A stretch of DNA of 9,755 nt from Methanobacteriota archaeon (GCA_005878995.1 VBME01000192.1:1-9755), one strand, 5' to 3'; positions 1 to 5,828 are shown, counted from the stretch's first letter. Notes: generated by a model from the letters alone, not told the origin. Made by a program: numbers and translations.

Positions 1-2
1 TC

Positions 3-425
3 GTCGCGGGCGGATACGGACCCGCCCAAGGAAACGTCCGGCCGCTGGGTCGGATCCCGCACTCCGACATGCCGTGGTGGTACTCGGCCTCCGACTTCTT
101 CTTCCTCCCCTCCCGCTACGAGGGGTTCGGCCTTTCCACGATTGAAGCCCTCTCGTGCGGTGTCCCGGTGGTCGTAAGCGAAGCCGCGTTTCCCTTCTCG
201 GGGAATCGGTCCCAATGCGGAATCGTCGTGGACGGGGATCGGGAGCAGGACTTCGTCCAAGCGATTCATCAGGTCGTGGGGGATGGAGACTCCTTCTCCC
301 CCCGGGAATTCGCCGTCCCCAGGTTTTCCATCAAGGTGTTCGAGGATACCTGGCGAGGGTTCGTCAATTCCGTCCTCGGTGCCGGCGGATATTCCCTCCC
401 GGCCACTCCGGAGGAAAATTCGTGA
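3..425 (+). CDS. GT4-type glycosyltransferase, C-terminal part (5' truncated by window edge)
   Basis: This is the 3' end of a glycosyltransferase whose start lies outside the window; the frame is open from base 3. The visible 140 residues match the C-terminal nucleotide-sugar-binding half of GT-B, family 4 enzymes. There is a PHSDMPWWYSASDFFFLPSR stretch, then YEGFGLSTIEALSCGVPVV. This carries the EGFGLxxxEAxxxGxPVV signature, in which the first Glu is normally the EX7E residue that contacts the donor sugar nucleotide. Such enzymes transfer a sugar from a nucleotide- or lipid-linked donor to a growing glycan at the cytoplasmic face. Its stop codon overlaps the GTG start of the flippase gene, so the two are almost certainly cotranscribed. 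Together they suggest synthesis of a surface glycan or N-glycosylation precursor. The exact sugar and acceptor cannot be read from the sequence. Confidence 0.85.
   Translation, partial: VAGGYGPAQGNVRPLGRIPHSDMPWWYSASDFFFLPSRYEGFGLSTIEALSCGVPVVVSEAAFPFSGNRSQCGIVVDGDREQDFVQAIHQVVGDGDSFSPREFAVPRFSIKVFEDTWRGFVNSVLGAGGYSLPATPEENS
410..415 (+). promoter_or_regulatory. Shine-Dalgarno site that fixes the flippase start
   Basis: GGAGGA lies 6 nt before a GTG at 422-424 that overlaps the preceding TGA stop (423-425). The spacing and the stop-start overlap decide in favour of this start over the upstream in-frame ATG at 155, which would lie inside the glycosyltransferase coding region. Confidence 0.75.
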
Positions 426-1975
426 GCGCCGAGCCCTCGCCGGAGGTCTGGAGAGGCAGAACATCCGCACCGGCGACGCTGCGGGCCCCGCCGAGTGAAG
501 CGGGCAGATTTGGACGAAACTTCGCGTTTGCCGCCGTCGGCCAGCTCGTTGCGCAAGTCCTCACGTTCGTCCTGTCGATTTCCCTCGCGAGACGGTTCGA
601 TCCGAGCATCTATGGAATTTTCGTCTTCGGCTTCGCGTTCCCGAGCTGGTTCCTACTGCTGGTCTCTCTCGGGCTGGATGAAGCGATTTCGACAAACGTC
701 GCCGCGGATCGGTCCAGGGCACGCCGCTACCTCACCACCGTCGCGCTCCTTCGACTTCTTCTTGTAGCAATCGCTCTCGTCGCACTCTGGGTTGCCACCC
801 AGATCGTATTAGCCGATCCGTTGGCGAGGAGCGTCACAATGCTTCTCGGGAGTGCCAGCGTCATCTCCTCATACGCGAACACGTTCAACTCGATCTTCCG
901 AGCGTTCGAACGCTTCGAGTACCCGGCCTTGGTCACGATCGTCGAGCGATCGGTCACCGTGGGAATCTCTCTCCGCCTGTTGTCCCTCGGGCGTAGTCTC
1001 CTTGAAGTGTGTGTTGTGTTCCTGATTGGCAGCTTGATCACGTTAGCCCTCTCCGGTGCAATCGCAACGAGGAAGTTCGCATTCTTCACCAAGGCAGTCA
1101 ACGCGAGGACCTTGAAGGAAATCGTGAAGACGGCGATTCCCTTCGGACTCGCCAATACGGTGGCAACGTTCGTTTTCACGACTGGGCTCGTTCTCCTGAC
1201 GATTTTGCGAGATTCTGCTTCGACTGGTCTGTTCAACGCCGCGTTCACGTTGTTGTTCGGTATGTTCTCGTTCCTGTCCATCCTCAGCGGCACGCTGCTA
1301 CCGATGATGTCCCGGCTAAGCCAAGAATCCCGACGGAAGCTCGCCAGGGCCCTCCAGAGGATTCAGAAGCTGGCGCTCATCGCTGGAGTACCGCTGGCGC
1401 TGGGCGGCTGGTTCTACGCGGACGCGATCATCGCATTGTTCTATGGCACCGCATTTCTTCCCGCGGCGGACAGCTTCCGGATCCTCGTCTTCAGTTTTTG
1501 TGTCGACACGGCCATGATGGGCAACGCACCTGCTCTCGCTGCAATCGGCAAGATGAAGCTGGTCTTGTACATTGGCTGTGTGGCTGCCGCGAGTACGATC
1601 GCGCTGAGCCTCTTGCTCATTCCGCCTTTCGGCGCGGTGGGCGCTGCGTATGCGTTCTTCGTATCGCATCTCCTGGCCGCAGGGCTAGGTGCCGTTGCCG
1701 TCCGACGCCTGATATCGCCGCTCGGCACATCCAGAATGATGGTCAAATCCGCCTTCGCGGGTTTTGTGATGCTGTTCGTCTTAGTCGCGCTCCCACGGCT
1801 GCCGCTCTTGCTCGGAGTCGCAACCGGTGCCGCGGTCTACTTCGCCGTCCTGTTCGCGATCCGGGGCGCGTCGAAGGAAGATCGGGCCCTGGTGGGAGAA
1901 GCGCTCCGCGGGGCCCTCCCGATCGCGGTCGTCCGCCGGTTCATCGGCATGGTCCGCGGGGCCCTCATGCGGTAG
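422..1975 (+). CDS. Polysaccharide / lipid-linked oligosaccharide flippase (Wzx-like, MOP superfamily)
   Basis: The predicted protein has 517 residues and starts at GTG 422, four-base-coupled to the upstream glycosyltransferase and preceded by a good ribosome site. After a soluble N-terminus of about 35 residues it is dominated by hydrophobic segments, roughly 12-14 membrane helices. The first helix region reads FGRNFAFAAVGQLVAQVLTF followed by SLARRFDPSIYGIFVFG. That is the usual opening of the polysaccharide biosynthesis export family (N-terminal helix pair, then an R-R-[FL]-[DG]-P-x-x-YG loop). Length and topology match family members of 450-520 residues. Known members flip lipid-linked glycans across the cytoplasmic membrane. 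Next to a GT4 enzyme the likely role is export of an S-layer or surface-glycan precursor. The substrate is not predictable. A hairpin with a short T-run lies 35 nt after the stop. Confidence 0.85.
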   Translation: MSAEPSPEVWRGRTSAPATLRAPPSEAGRFGRNFAFAAVGQLVAQVLTFVLSISLARRFDPSIYGIFVFGFAFPSWFLLLVSLGLDEAISTNVAADRSRARRYLTTVALLRLLLVAIALVALWVATQIVLADPLARSVTMLLGSASVISSYANTFNSIFRAFERFEYPALVTIVERSVTVGISLRLLSLGRSLLEVCVVFLIGSLITLALSGAIATRKFAFFTKAVNARTLKEIVKTAIPFGLANTVATFVFTTGLVLLTILRDSASTGLFNAAFTLLFGMFSFLSILSGTLLPMMSRLSQESRRKLARALQRIQKLALIAGVPLALGGWFYADAIIALFYGTAFLPAADSFRILVFSFCVDTAMMGNAPALAAIGKMKLVLYIGCVAAASTIALSLLLIPPFGAVGAAYAFFVSHLLAAGLGAVAVRRLISPLGTSRMMVKSAFAGFVMLFVLVALPRLPLLLGVATGAAVYFAVLFAIRGASKEDRALVGEALRGALPIAVVRRFIGMVRGALMR

Positions 1976-2009
1976 CCGGAGTCCTGCACGCAGAAGGCAT
2001 ACAAACGAT

Positions 2010-2030
2010 TCCGGACGGACGCCGGATTTT
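2010..2030 (+). terminator. Hairpin plus T-run after the flippase gene
   Basis: TCCGG (2010-2014) can pair with CCGGA (2022-2026) around a 7-nt loop, directly followed by TTTT (2027-2030). It lies 35 nt after the flippase stop and before the next promoter-like element. Archaeal termination depends mainly on T-runs, so the T4 may matter more than the stem. The stem is short and this remains a tentative call. Confidence 0.4.
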
Positions 2031-2142
2031 CCGTGCGAAGCTTGGATGGGTCATCACGGTCCGGATCGGTATCGTCTGCGGATGCGATTGAAACGAGGAG
2101 CTTGTCTCCCGCACCTTTGTCAAACTCAAACGCGCGACCAAA

Positions 2143-2152
2143 TCTATTAATA
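2143..2152 (+). promoter_or_regulatory. TATA-like box upstream of the acidic-tail membrane protein gene
   Basis: TCTATTAATA, preceded by an A-rich stretch that could serve as a BRE, is the most AT-rich patch in the 227-nt gap after the flippase. About 25-30 nt downstream falls near 2175, which would give a leader of roughly 30 nt before the ATG at 2203. A perfect hairpin (2172-2189) would then sit at the transcript start. Confidence 0.45.
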
Positions 2153-2171
2153 CGCTCGCGGTCGATGAATC

Positions 2172-2189
2172 GTCAGACAGAGGTCTGAC
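2172..2189 (+). repeat. Perfect 7-bp hairpin in the predicted 5' leader
   Basis: GTCAGAC (2172-2178), a four-base loop AGAG, and GTCTGAC (2183-2189) form a perfect inverted repeat 13 nt before the ATG at 2203. It may be an operator for a dimeric regulator or an RNA hairpin at the 5' end of the transcript. The sequence alone does not tell which. Confidence 0.5.
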
Positions 2190-2202
2190 CAACCTCACTG
2201 GG

Positions 2203-3161
2203 ATGGGTATGGGACTTCTTCGTTGGCTCCTCTGGCCCCGCCGCGCCAAAGACACAGATGAGGAGGCACCGCGCCGACGGCGCACGGGAAAGCCCCGGAG
2301 CCGATCCCACCAACCGGGCGTCTACCGGATCGAGGTCGATAACGAGGCGGGTCGGTTTCACGGGGACGGGCCGCCGTTCTCGTTCTGGTCATCGTCCCGT
2401 GTGATCCTGATCCTCTCCTTCCTCCTTTGGTGGATCCAGCCCGCCGGACCGATGATTGCGGGATACGTCGGCGGCCGCCGCGCGGGCTCTCCGATCAAGG
2501 CCGTCATCGCCGCGCTCATGCCTGTGTTTGCGATTTACATTGCGAACGCGGCATACGCCCACAACTTTGCAGCCCACCAGATCGACTTCGTCGCCTCCCT
2601 GCCCGCTGTGGTCAGCGACGGGGTTTCGAGCATCCTTCCGTTCCTCATTCCCTACAAGGAGTTCATGGTGTCGTACATGAAGGGCTTCGTCGAGGCCCTG
2701 ACGACCACGTTCGGAATGGGGACGAACGGATACCTGATGGTCGTCATCTTCGCGTACATCGGCGGGCTCATCGCGGAACAGACCCGCCGCGAGCTCGTGT
2801 ACCGCTCCGGGTCCGGGGCTTCGGTCGGTGTGAACCTCGTTCAGCCCCTCCTGGGAGCCCGACCCTACGTCGAGGAGGATGATGAGGCGTATGACGAGGA
2901 CGAGGACATCCCCCTGAGCCGGAGGACGATGACGGCGAGGAGGTCGTGGTCTCGCGAACGCATCGCGTTCACTCGAGTGCCGCGGAGGAGAGGCACGAAC
3001 ACCGCCGCGCGACGCGCGCGCGGGCCGAAGACGACGAGGACGAGGACTCTCGTGGACCGCCGCCCCCACATGCGACGCACGTCCGCAGCCAAGCGGAGGA
3101 ACGCGCGATCCAACGATTCGTCGAACGGGCCTTGCGGAATTACGATCATTCGAAGCTCTGA
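2203..3161 (+). CDS. Uncharacterised multi-TM membrane protein with acidic C-terminal tail; apparent frameshift near 2910-2914
   Basis: I do not recognise a named family. The N-terminus (about residues 1-65) is basic and soluble. Hydrophobic segments follow at about 67-92, 97-118, 130-150 and 175-192. The first contains AGPMIAGYVGGRRAGSPIKA, a glycine-rich turn loosely like small archaeal DUF5518-type membrane proteins (weak similarity by eye). After residue 221 comes an acidic run (VEEDDEAYDEDED). The literal frame then becomes an implausible Arg-rich tail that continues to 3198, through the tfs promoter. The -1 frame is open from 2895. It continues the acidic, low-complexity style and ends in RSQAEERAIQRFVERALRNY with a stop at 3159-3161, just before the tfs TATA box. 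One extra base in the C5 run at 2910-2914 joins the frames into a 319-residue protein. The ATG at 2209 is an alternative start. A true frameshift mutation or programmed slippage is not excluded. Confidence 0.65.
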
Positions 3162-3170
3162 GCGCGCAAT

Positions 3171-3180
3171 GTTTTTATCG
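3171..3180 (+). promoter_or_regulatory. TATA box of tfs
   Basis: GTTTTTATCG is centred about 35 nt before the tfs ATG (3210). This predicts a transcript with a leader of only a few bases, and no Shine-Dalgarno is visible, so translation is probably leaderless. The box also argues that the upstream gene ends at 3161 and not at 3198. Confidence 0.7.
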
Positions 3181-3209
3181 CACGCCCCCCTGGCCTGATT
3201 GTCTCCCCA

Positions 3210-3524
3210 ATGTTCTGTCCGAAATGCGGCTCGCTCCTGTTTCCAGAGAAGGGGAAGGTACACTGTAATTCGTGCGGGTACGAACGGTCCCTCTCCGGGA
3301 AGGACGCCACGATCACGAAGGTCGCGCGGCCCGGGAAGGAGAAGCCGTCGGAGACGCTCGTCCTCGACGAGATCACGGAGACGCTCCCGAAAACGCGCGT
3401 CGAATGTCCCAAGTGCGGACACTACGAGGCGTTCTGGGTGATGCGACAGACGCGCGCGGCGGACGAGCCGACGACGCGCATCTACCGCTGCGTGAAATGC
3501 CAGCACACGTGGCGCGAGTACTGA
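3210..3524 (+). CDS. tfs: Transcription factor S (TFIIS/RPB9-like transcript cleavage factor)
   Basis: The predicted protein has 104 residues, the normal length for archaeal TFS. The N-terminal zinc ribbon reads MFCPKCGSLL...CNSCGY (Cys 3, 6, 19 and 22). A linker leads to the C-terminal TFIIS-type zinc ribbon, ECPKCGHYEAFW ... RCVKCQHTWREY. The loop between its Cys pairs contains TRAADEPTTRIYRC. The Asp-Glu pair there is the acidic pair that TFS/TFIIS inserts into the RNA polymerase active site to stimulate cleavage of backtracked RNA. All eight zinc ligands and the acidic pair are present, so a functional cleavage factor is expected. It has its own TATA box and is followed after 24 nt by the pcna promoter, placing two information-processing genes side by side on the same strand. 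Confidence 0.97.
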   Translation: MFCPKCGSLLFPEKGKVHCNSCGYERSLSGKDATITKVARPGKEKPSETLVLDEITETLPKTRVECPKCGHYEAFWVMRQTRAADEPTTRIYRCVKCQHTWREY

Positions 3525-3545
3525 TCCCGGCGAGGCCGCCCGGGA
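3525..3545 (+). terminator. GC hairpin between tfs stop and pcna TATA box
   Basis: TCCCGG (3525-3530) pairs with CCGGGA (3540-3545) around a 9-nt loop, immediately after the tfs TGA and four bases before the pcna TATA element. It may separate the two transcription units. The T-rich TATA box that follows could itself act as the T-run. Confidence 0.4.
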
Positions 3546-3548
3546 ACC

Positions 3549-3557
3549 TTTATTATA
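3549..3557 (+). promoter_or_regulatory. TATA box of pcna
   Basis: TTTATTATA is the strongest AT patch around the gene. It is centred about 43 nt upstream of the TTG start at 3596. It predicts initiation near 3578-3582, leaving a short leader that still contains the GGAGG ribosome site. Confidence 0.7.
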
Positions 3558-3586
3558 GTTGACCGGATTTCGGAGGGAATTCTGGG

Positions 3587-3591
3587 GGAGG
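3587..3591 (+). promoter_or_regulatory. Shine-Dalgarno site that supports a TTG start for pcna
   Basis: GGAGG within a GGGGGAGGA run sits 4 nt before TTG 3596. There is no ATG or GTG in this frame at the expected N-terminus, while TTG gives the canonical PCNA opening MFEGKVKADVLK. The start is therefore TTG. Confidence 0.75.
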
Positions 3592-3595
3592 ACGG

Positions 3596-4336
3596 TTGTT
3601 CGAGGGGAAGGTCAAGGCCGATGTTCTCAAGGAGGTGGTCGACGTCGTTTCGACGCTCGTCGACGAAGCGAAGTTCAACGTCGGCAAGGATTCCGTCGTG
3701 GTGAAAGCGGTCGACCCGGCCCACGTCGCGATGGTCGACCTCAGCCTCGATCGGGGCGCGTTCGAGGCTTACAAGGCGGACGAAGGCGAGCTCGGGGTCG
3801 ACATGGACAAGATGAAGGAGATCCTGCGGCTCGCAAAGGCCGGAGAGACGATCGCGTTGCGACACGACGAGGACAAGAACCGGCTCGTGGTGACGGTCGG
3901 GAACACGACGCGTCGCATGGCCCTCGTGGACACGGCCGGGATGAGCGATCCGAAGGTGCCCAGCCTGAACCTGCCGGCGAAAGTGGTCGTCCGGACGGAT
4001 GAGCTCCGGCAGGCGATCCGCGCGTCGGAGAGCATCAGCGATCACATCGCCCTCAAAGCGTCTCCAGAAGGGTTCGAAATCGTCTCCGAAGGCGACACGG
4101 ACAATGTCTCGCACATGGTCCCAAAAGACCTGCTCGAGGAGCTCCAGGTCAAAGAAGCGGTCCGTTCCCTCTTCCCGCTCGACTACTTCTCGAACATGGT
4201 GAAGGCGATCAGCTCCGCGCCGAACGTGACCCTGTATCTCGGTTCCGACTATCCGGTGAAGCTGGAGTTCAAGATCGCCGGTGGCAAGGGCGAAGTGAAG
4301 TATCTCTTGGCACCCCGAATCGAGAGCGACGGATAG
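3596..4336 (+). CDS. pcn: DNA polymerase sliding clamp (PCNA)
   Basis: The predicted protein has 246 residues, the normal length for archaeal PCNA, starting at TTG. PCNA is a homotrimeric ring that encircles DNA and tethers polymerases, FEN1, ligase and other PIP-box proteins. The N-terminal domain starts FEGKVKADVLKEVVDVVSTL and includes SVVVKAVDPAHVAMVDLSLD. The interdomain connector region is near residues 115-130 (ALVDTAGMSDPKVPSLNLPA). The C-terminal domain has ALKASPEGFEIVSEGDTDNV, MVKAISSAPNVTLYLGSDYP and KYLLAPRIESDG. The LAP-[RK]-IE ending is the conserved strand next to the partner-binding pocket. The protein is complete and uninterrupted: there is no intein, although a homing-endonuclease gene begins 100 nt after its stop. 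It has its own TATA box and ribosome site. Confidence 0.98.
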   Translation: MFEGKVKADVLKEVVDVVSTLVDEAKFNVGKDSVVVKAVDPAHVAMVDLSLDRGAFEAYKADEGELGVDMDKMKEILRLAKAGETIALRHDEDKNRLVVTVGNTTRRMALVDTAGMSDPKVPSLNLPAKVVVRTDELRQAIRASESISDHIALKASPEGFEIVSEGDTDNVSHMVPKDLLEELQVKEAVRSLFPLDYFSNMVKAISSAPNVTLYLGSDYPVKLEFKIAGGKGEVKYLLAPRIESDG

Positions 4337-4385
4337 GCTTAGTACCAGTGAGAGCAGCGTACCGAGCGGTGGCCGCCAGAAGCCT
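4335..4385 (+). repeat. Foldable element overlapping the pcna stop (6-bp stem enclosing two small hairpins)
   Basis: AGGCTT (4335-4340, overlapping the TAG) pairs with AAGCCT (4380-4385). Inside, GTAC (4342-4345) can pair with GTAC (4359-4362), and GCGG (4366-4369) with CCGC (4373-4376) around a 3-nt loop. The whole is a compact three-way junction at the pcna 3' end. It may be a 3' processing or termination element. The inner stems are only 4 bp, so chance is possible. Confidence 0.35.
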
Positions 4386-4435
4386 GACTACATGTAATCG
4401 GCAGGGACAAGGTCCTGGACCGGCCTCGGCATCAT

Positions 4436-5455
4436 ATGCCTTTGGGAGAAACTCTCGCTTACCTTGCCGGCCTTGTGGACGGTGATGGTTATTTCAAGGT
4501 GAGTCGTGCCTACAGGACGCCCGGCACGGTTCACCCATACTATGCCACAACCGTCGGAGTGTCCCAACTCTGGCCAGGTGAAGCGGTGAGGGTGTTCGCG
4601 GCTACTTTTGGGGGCGTCGTCATGGACCCGAAAAAGATTTCGGTCGGACGATTGATGGCACGGTGCGAACTCCGTGGGTCCAAGGCGGAATCGGCCGCGA
4701 GGCGTCTCCTCCCTTTCCTCCAGTTGAAGAGGGAACAAGCCATTCTCCTCATCGAAATTGGACGACTGAGGCCGCGTCGCCGCCTGCGGGTCCGCGAACG
4801 CGGAGCCGCGTGCGTCCTGATGGAAGGGGTACGACAGGCGCTGCGGTCGTCTCACGATGGGACTCGCCCAACCGGGAAGCTGGTTTCATCGCGGCTCTCT
4901 TTGGAGGGTTACCAAGAACTGACTCCCGAACAACTTGGATGGACCCGAGAGCAGCTGCTCAGCTATCTCGCCGGTATCATAGACAGTGACGGAAATCTCA
5001 GGATCGAGAGGAAGAGAGTTAGAGGGATGATTGGCCCTCACTACCGGATCAACATCCGATGTGGACAAGTCCTACCATCCCGTGCCGTTGAGCTTCTCGC
5101 AAAGACCTTTGGCGGTCACGTCGGCCTCCGGAGGTCCCGTCGACCAAATTGCAGGGACTTGGCCACATGGAGCCTTTACGACAGGGCGGCTGAATCTGCG
5201 ATTCGGGCGCTCCTTCCCTATCTCGTGGTGAAGAAGACAGAAGCCCTTCATCTTCTCGAACTGCGCTGGATGAAGGCTCAAGGCAAGAACGGATTGACCG
5301 AGTGGGTGCACGCGAACCGATGGCAGGCCTCAGTAAGAATGCGAAAACGGTGCTATACATTCGAACAGATTGCCGAATTCGAACGGATTTTCCTCAGGGT
5401 TCAACACATGCACTCGCCCGACCGACGAAGTTTCACAACCACGAGCAACGACTAA
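4436..5455 (+). CDS. Free-standing double-motif LAGLIDADG homing endonuclease
   Basis: The predicted protein has 339 residues. It has two LAGLIDADG motifs, LAGLVDGDG at 10-18 and LAGIIDSDG at 178-186. Each retains the late Asp (D17, D185) that binds the catalytic metal in this family. The two halves are internally homologous. AATFGGVV...AARRLLPFLQLKREQA in the first half is echoed by AKTFGGHV...AIRALLPYLVVKKTEA in the second. This is the layout of a monomeric pseudo-dimeric enzyme that cuts a long asymmetric DNA site. No intein splicing blocks are visible. The flanking pcna is intact and no split RNA gene is evident, so it looks free-standing. Codon choice looks more mixed and AT-tolerant than in neighbouring genes (judged by eye), consistent with transfer. 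No convincing ribosome site precedes the ATG. It converges on the srp54 relic. A domesticated, non-cutting role cannot be excluded. Confidence 0.85.
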   Translation: MPLGETLAYLAGLVDGDGYFKVSRAYRTPGTVHPYYATTVGVSQLWPGEAVRVFAATFGGVVMDPKKISVGRLMARCELRGSKAESAARRLLPFLQLKREQAILLIEIGRLRPRRRLRVRERGAACVLMEGVRQALRSSHDGTRPTGKLVSSRLSLEGYQELTPEQLGWTREQLLSYLAGIIDSDGNLRIERKRVRGMIGPHYRINIRCGQVLPSRAVELLAKTFGGHVGLRRSRRPNCRDLATWSLYDRAAESAIRALLPYLVVKKTEALHLLELRWMKAQGKNGLTEWVHANRWQASVRMRKRCYTFEQIAEFERIFLRVQHMHSPDRRSFTTTSND

Positions 5456-5471
5456 GCCTCGCGTGCCTCTC

Positions 5472-5526
5472 GGACTCCGACCGTGCACGGCAGACGCCGC
5501 TCTTCGAGCGTACTCGCTTGGAGTCT
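5472..5526 (+). repeat. Three-stem foldable element between the homing-endonuclease gene and the srp54 relic
   Basis: GGACTCC (5472-5478) pairs with GGAGTCT (5520-5526) over 7 bp with one G-U wobble. It encloses the 10-bp palindrome CCGTGCACGG (5481-5490) and the hairpin CGCTC-TTC-GAGCG (5498-5510). It has no tRNA T-loop or CCA-type end. It lies between two converging reading frames and may act as a two-way terminator or be a small RNA. No family is recognised. Confidence 0.4.
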
Positions 5527-5530
5527 CTAT

Positions 5531-5617
5531 TCATTCCTCGCCGACGTGCACTCCAGAAGCCTCGAGTTGCTGGAGCAGCTGTTTTCGCATTTTTCGGTTG
5601 CCGGCGAAGCCCTTGAT
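5531..5617 (-). pseudogene. Relic of the srp54 3' end (last 28 codons plus stop)
   Basis: Read on the minus strand this segment encodes a peptide whose first 23 residues are identical to residues 420-442 of the intact SRP54 in this window (start IKGFAGNRKM, end LEASGV). It ends HVGEE plus TGA where the intact protein ends DVDEG plus TGA. The alignment to 7875-7961 has no gaps. By my count 19 of 87 bases differ, in 18 codons, of which 15 are synonymous. Similarity stops abruptly at 5617: upstream codons no longer match the M domain, and no start codon or other SRP54 domain is present. It is therefore a broken fragment, not a gene. The mostly silent divergence means both copies spent a long time as parts of functional genes, so this is not a fresh local duplication. 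It probably marks the former 3' end of a resident or foreign srp54. Confidence 0.9.
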
Positions 5618-5629
5618 TGGCGAGAGCGC

Positions 5630-5657
5630 GTTAGCGCTTCTAGCGACGCACGCTAAC
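5630..5657. repeat. Perfect 7-bp inverted repeat next to the srp54 relic boundary
   Basis: GTTAGCG (5630-5636) and CGCTAAC (5651-5657) are perfect inverted copies separated by 14 nt. They begin 13 nt beyond the point where srp54 similarity ends. This could be a terminator, or a binding-site pair left by whatever joined the two sequences. Confidence 0.45.
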
Positions 5658-5746
5658 TCTAGTCCACCGTGCCTACTCGTTGGTTCGCCTCATTCCAATC
5701 GTGAATCGACCAAGGCTGCGCATACCTTCCGGGGGTGATGGACAGC

Positions 5747-5763
5747 GACCTTGCCTGAAGGTC
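5747..5763 (-). terminator. Hairpin downstream of pit
   Basis: GACCTT (5747-5752) and AAGGTC (5758-5763) form a perfect 6-bp stem with a 5-nt loop, about 54 nt past the pit stop on the minus strand. No long T-run follows, so it may be a 3'-end stabiliser and not a terminator. Confidence 0.35.
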
Positions 5764-5805
5764 ACGAGAGTATGACGGTTGCTATCCTCGTCGAACGGTT
5801 TCCAG

Positions 5806-5828
5806 TTCGGAGGTCCTCAGACTCCGAA
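5806..5828 (-). terminator. 7-bp hairpin spanning the pit stop codon
   Basis: TTCGGAG (5806-5812) and CTCCGAA (5822-5828) are a perfect inverted repeat with a 9-nt loop. The loop contains the pit stop (5817-5819). In RNA it would fold at the end of the reading frame and may define the 3' end of the duf47-pit transcript. Confidence 0.4.

Larger units (their letters stand above)
5618..5816. other. Non-coding stretch between the srp54 relic and the pit stop codon
   Basis: I see no credible gene here on either strand. Together with 5456-5617 it forms a 361-nt gap without an intact gene. It contains a perfect 7-bp inverted repeat 13 nt from the relic edge (5630-5657), a 6-bp hairpin (5747-5763) and part of the hairpin that spans the pit stop. 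The plus-strand open frames crossing it run antisense through the relic and look like chance. If the pit module was inserted, this is where its distal end should lie. Confidence 0.6.

Noticed and set aside
1009..2091. 360-codon plus-strand frame overlapping the flippase gene and its downstream gap
   Set aside because: It is rich in Arg, His and Cys, has no domain, and is out of frame with a well-supported membrane protein. High GC makes such long shadows common.
2046..2150. 34-codon open frame in the gap after the flippase
   Set aside because: It has no ribosome site and no recognisable features, and it ends inside the TATA-like element.
2163..2189. Box C/D guide RNA (CGATGAA followed by CTGA)
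   Set aside because: Box C lacks its first U, the spacing is too short for a guide RNA, and the CTGA lies inside a perfect hairpin.
2916..3198. Arg-rich C-terminal tail of the membrane protein in the literal frame
   Set aside because: It looks like out-of-frame translation of acidic, GC-rich codons, and it runs through the tfs TATA box. The -1 frame gives a better ending at 3161.
3596..4336. Intein or intron interruption of pcna by the adjacent LAGLIDADG gene
   Set aside because: PCNA is continuous from its canonical N-terminus to the LAPRIE ending, and no splicing motifs are seen in the endonuclease protein.
4337..4435. Split tRNA or rRNA exon flanking the LAGLIDADG gene as in archaeal introns
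   Set aside because: I found no T-arm, anticodon stem or rRNA-like sequence, and no matching bulge-helix-bulge pair on the other side.
5498..5510. tRNA T-arm look-alike (CGCTC-TTC-GAGCG)
   Set aside because: The loop has 3 nt in place of 7, and no acceptor, D or anticodon arms of tRNA size surround it.
5302..5738. Two plus-strand open frames (5302-5616 and 5370-5738) after the endonuclease gene
   Set aside because: They cross the srp54 relic in antisense, overlap the end of the endonuclease gene in other frames, and have Ser/Pro/Arg-rich composition without domains.
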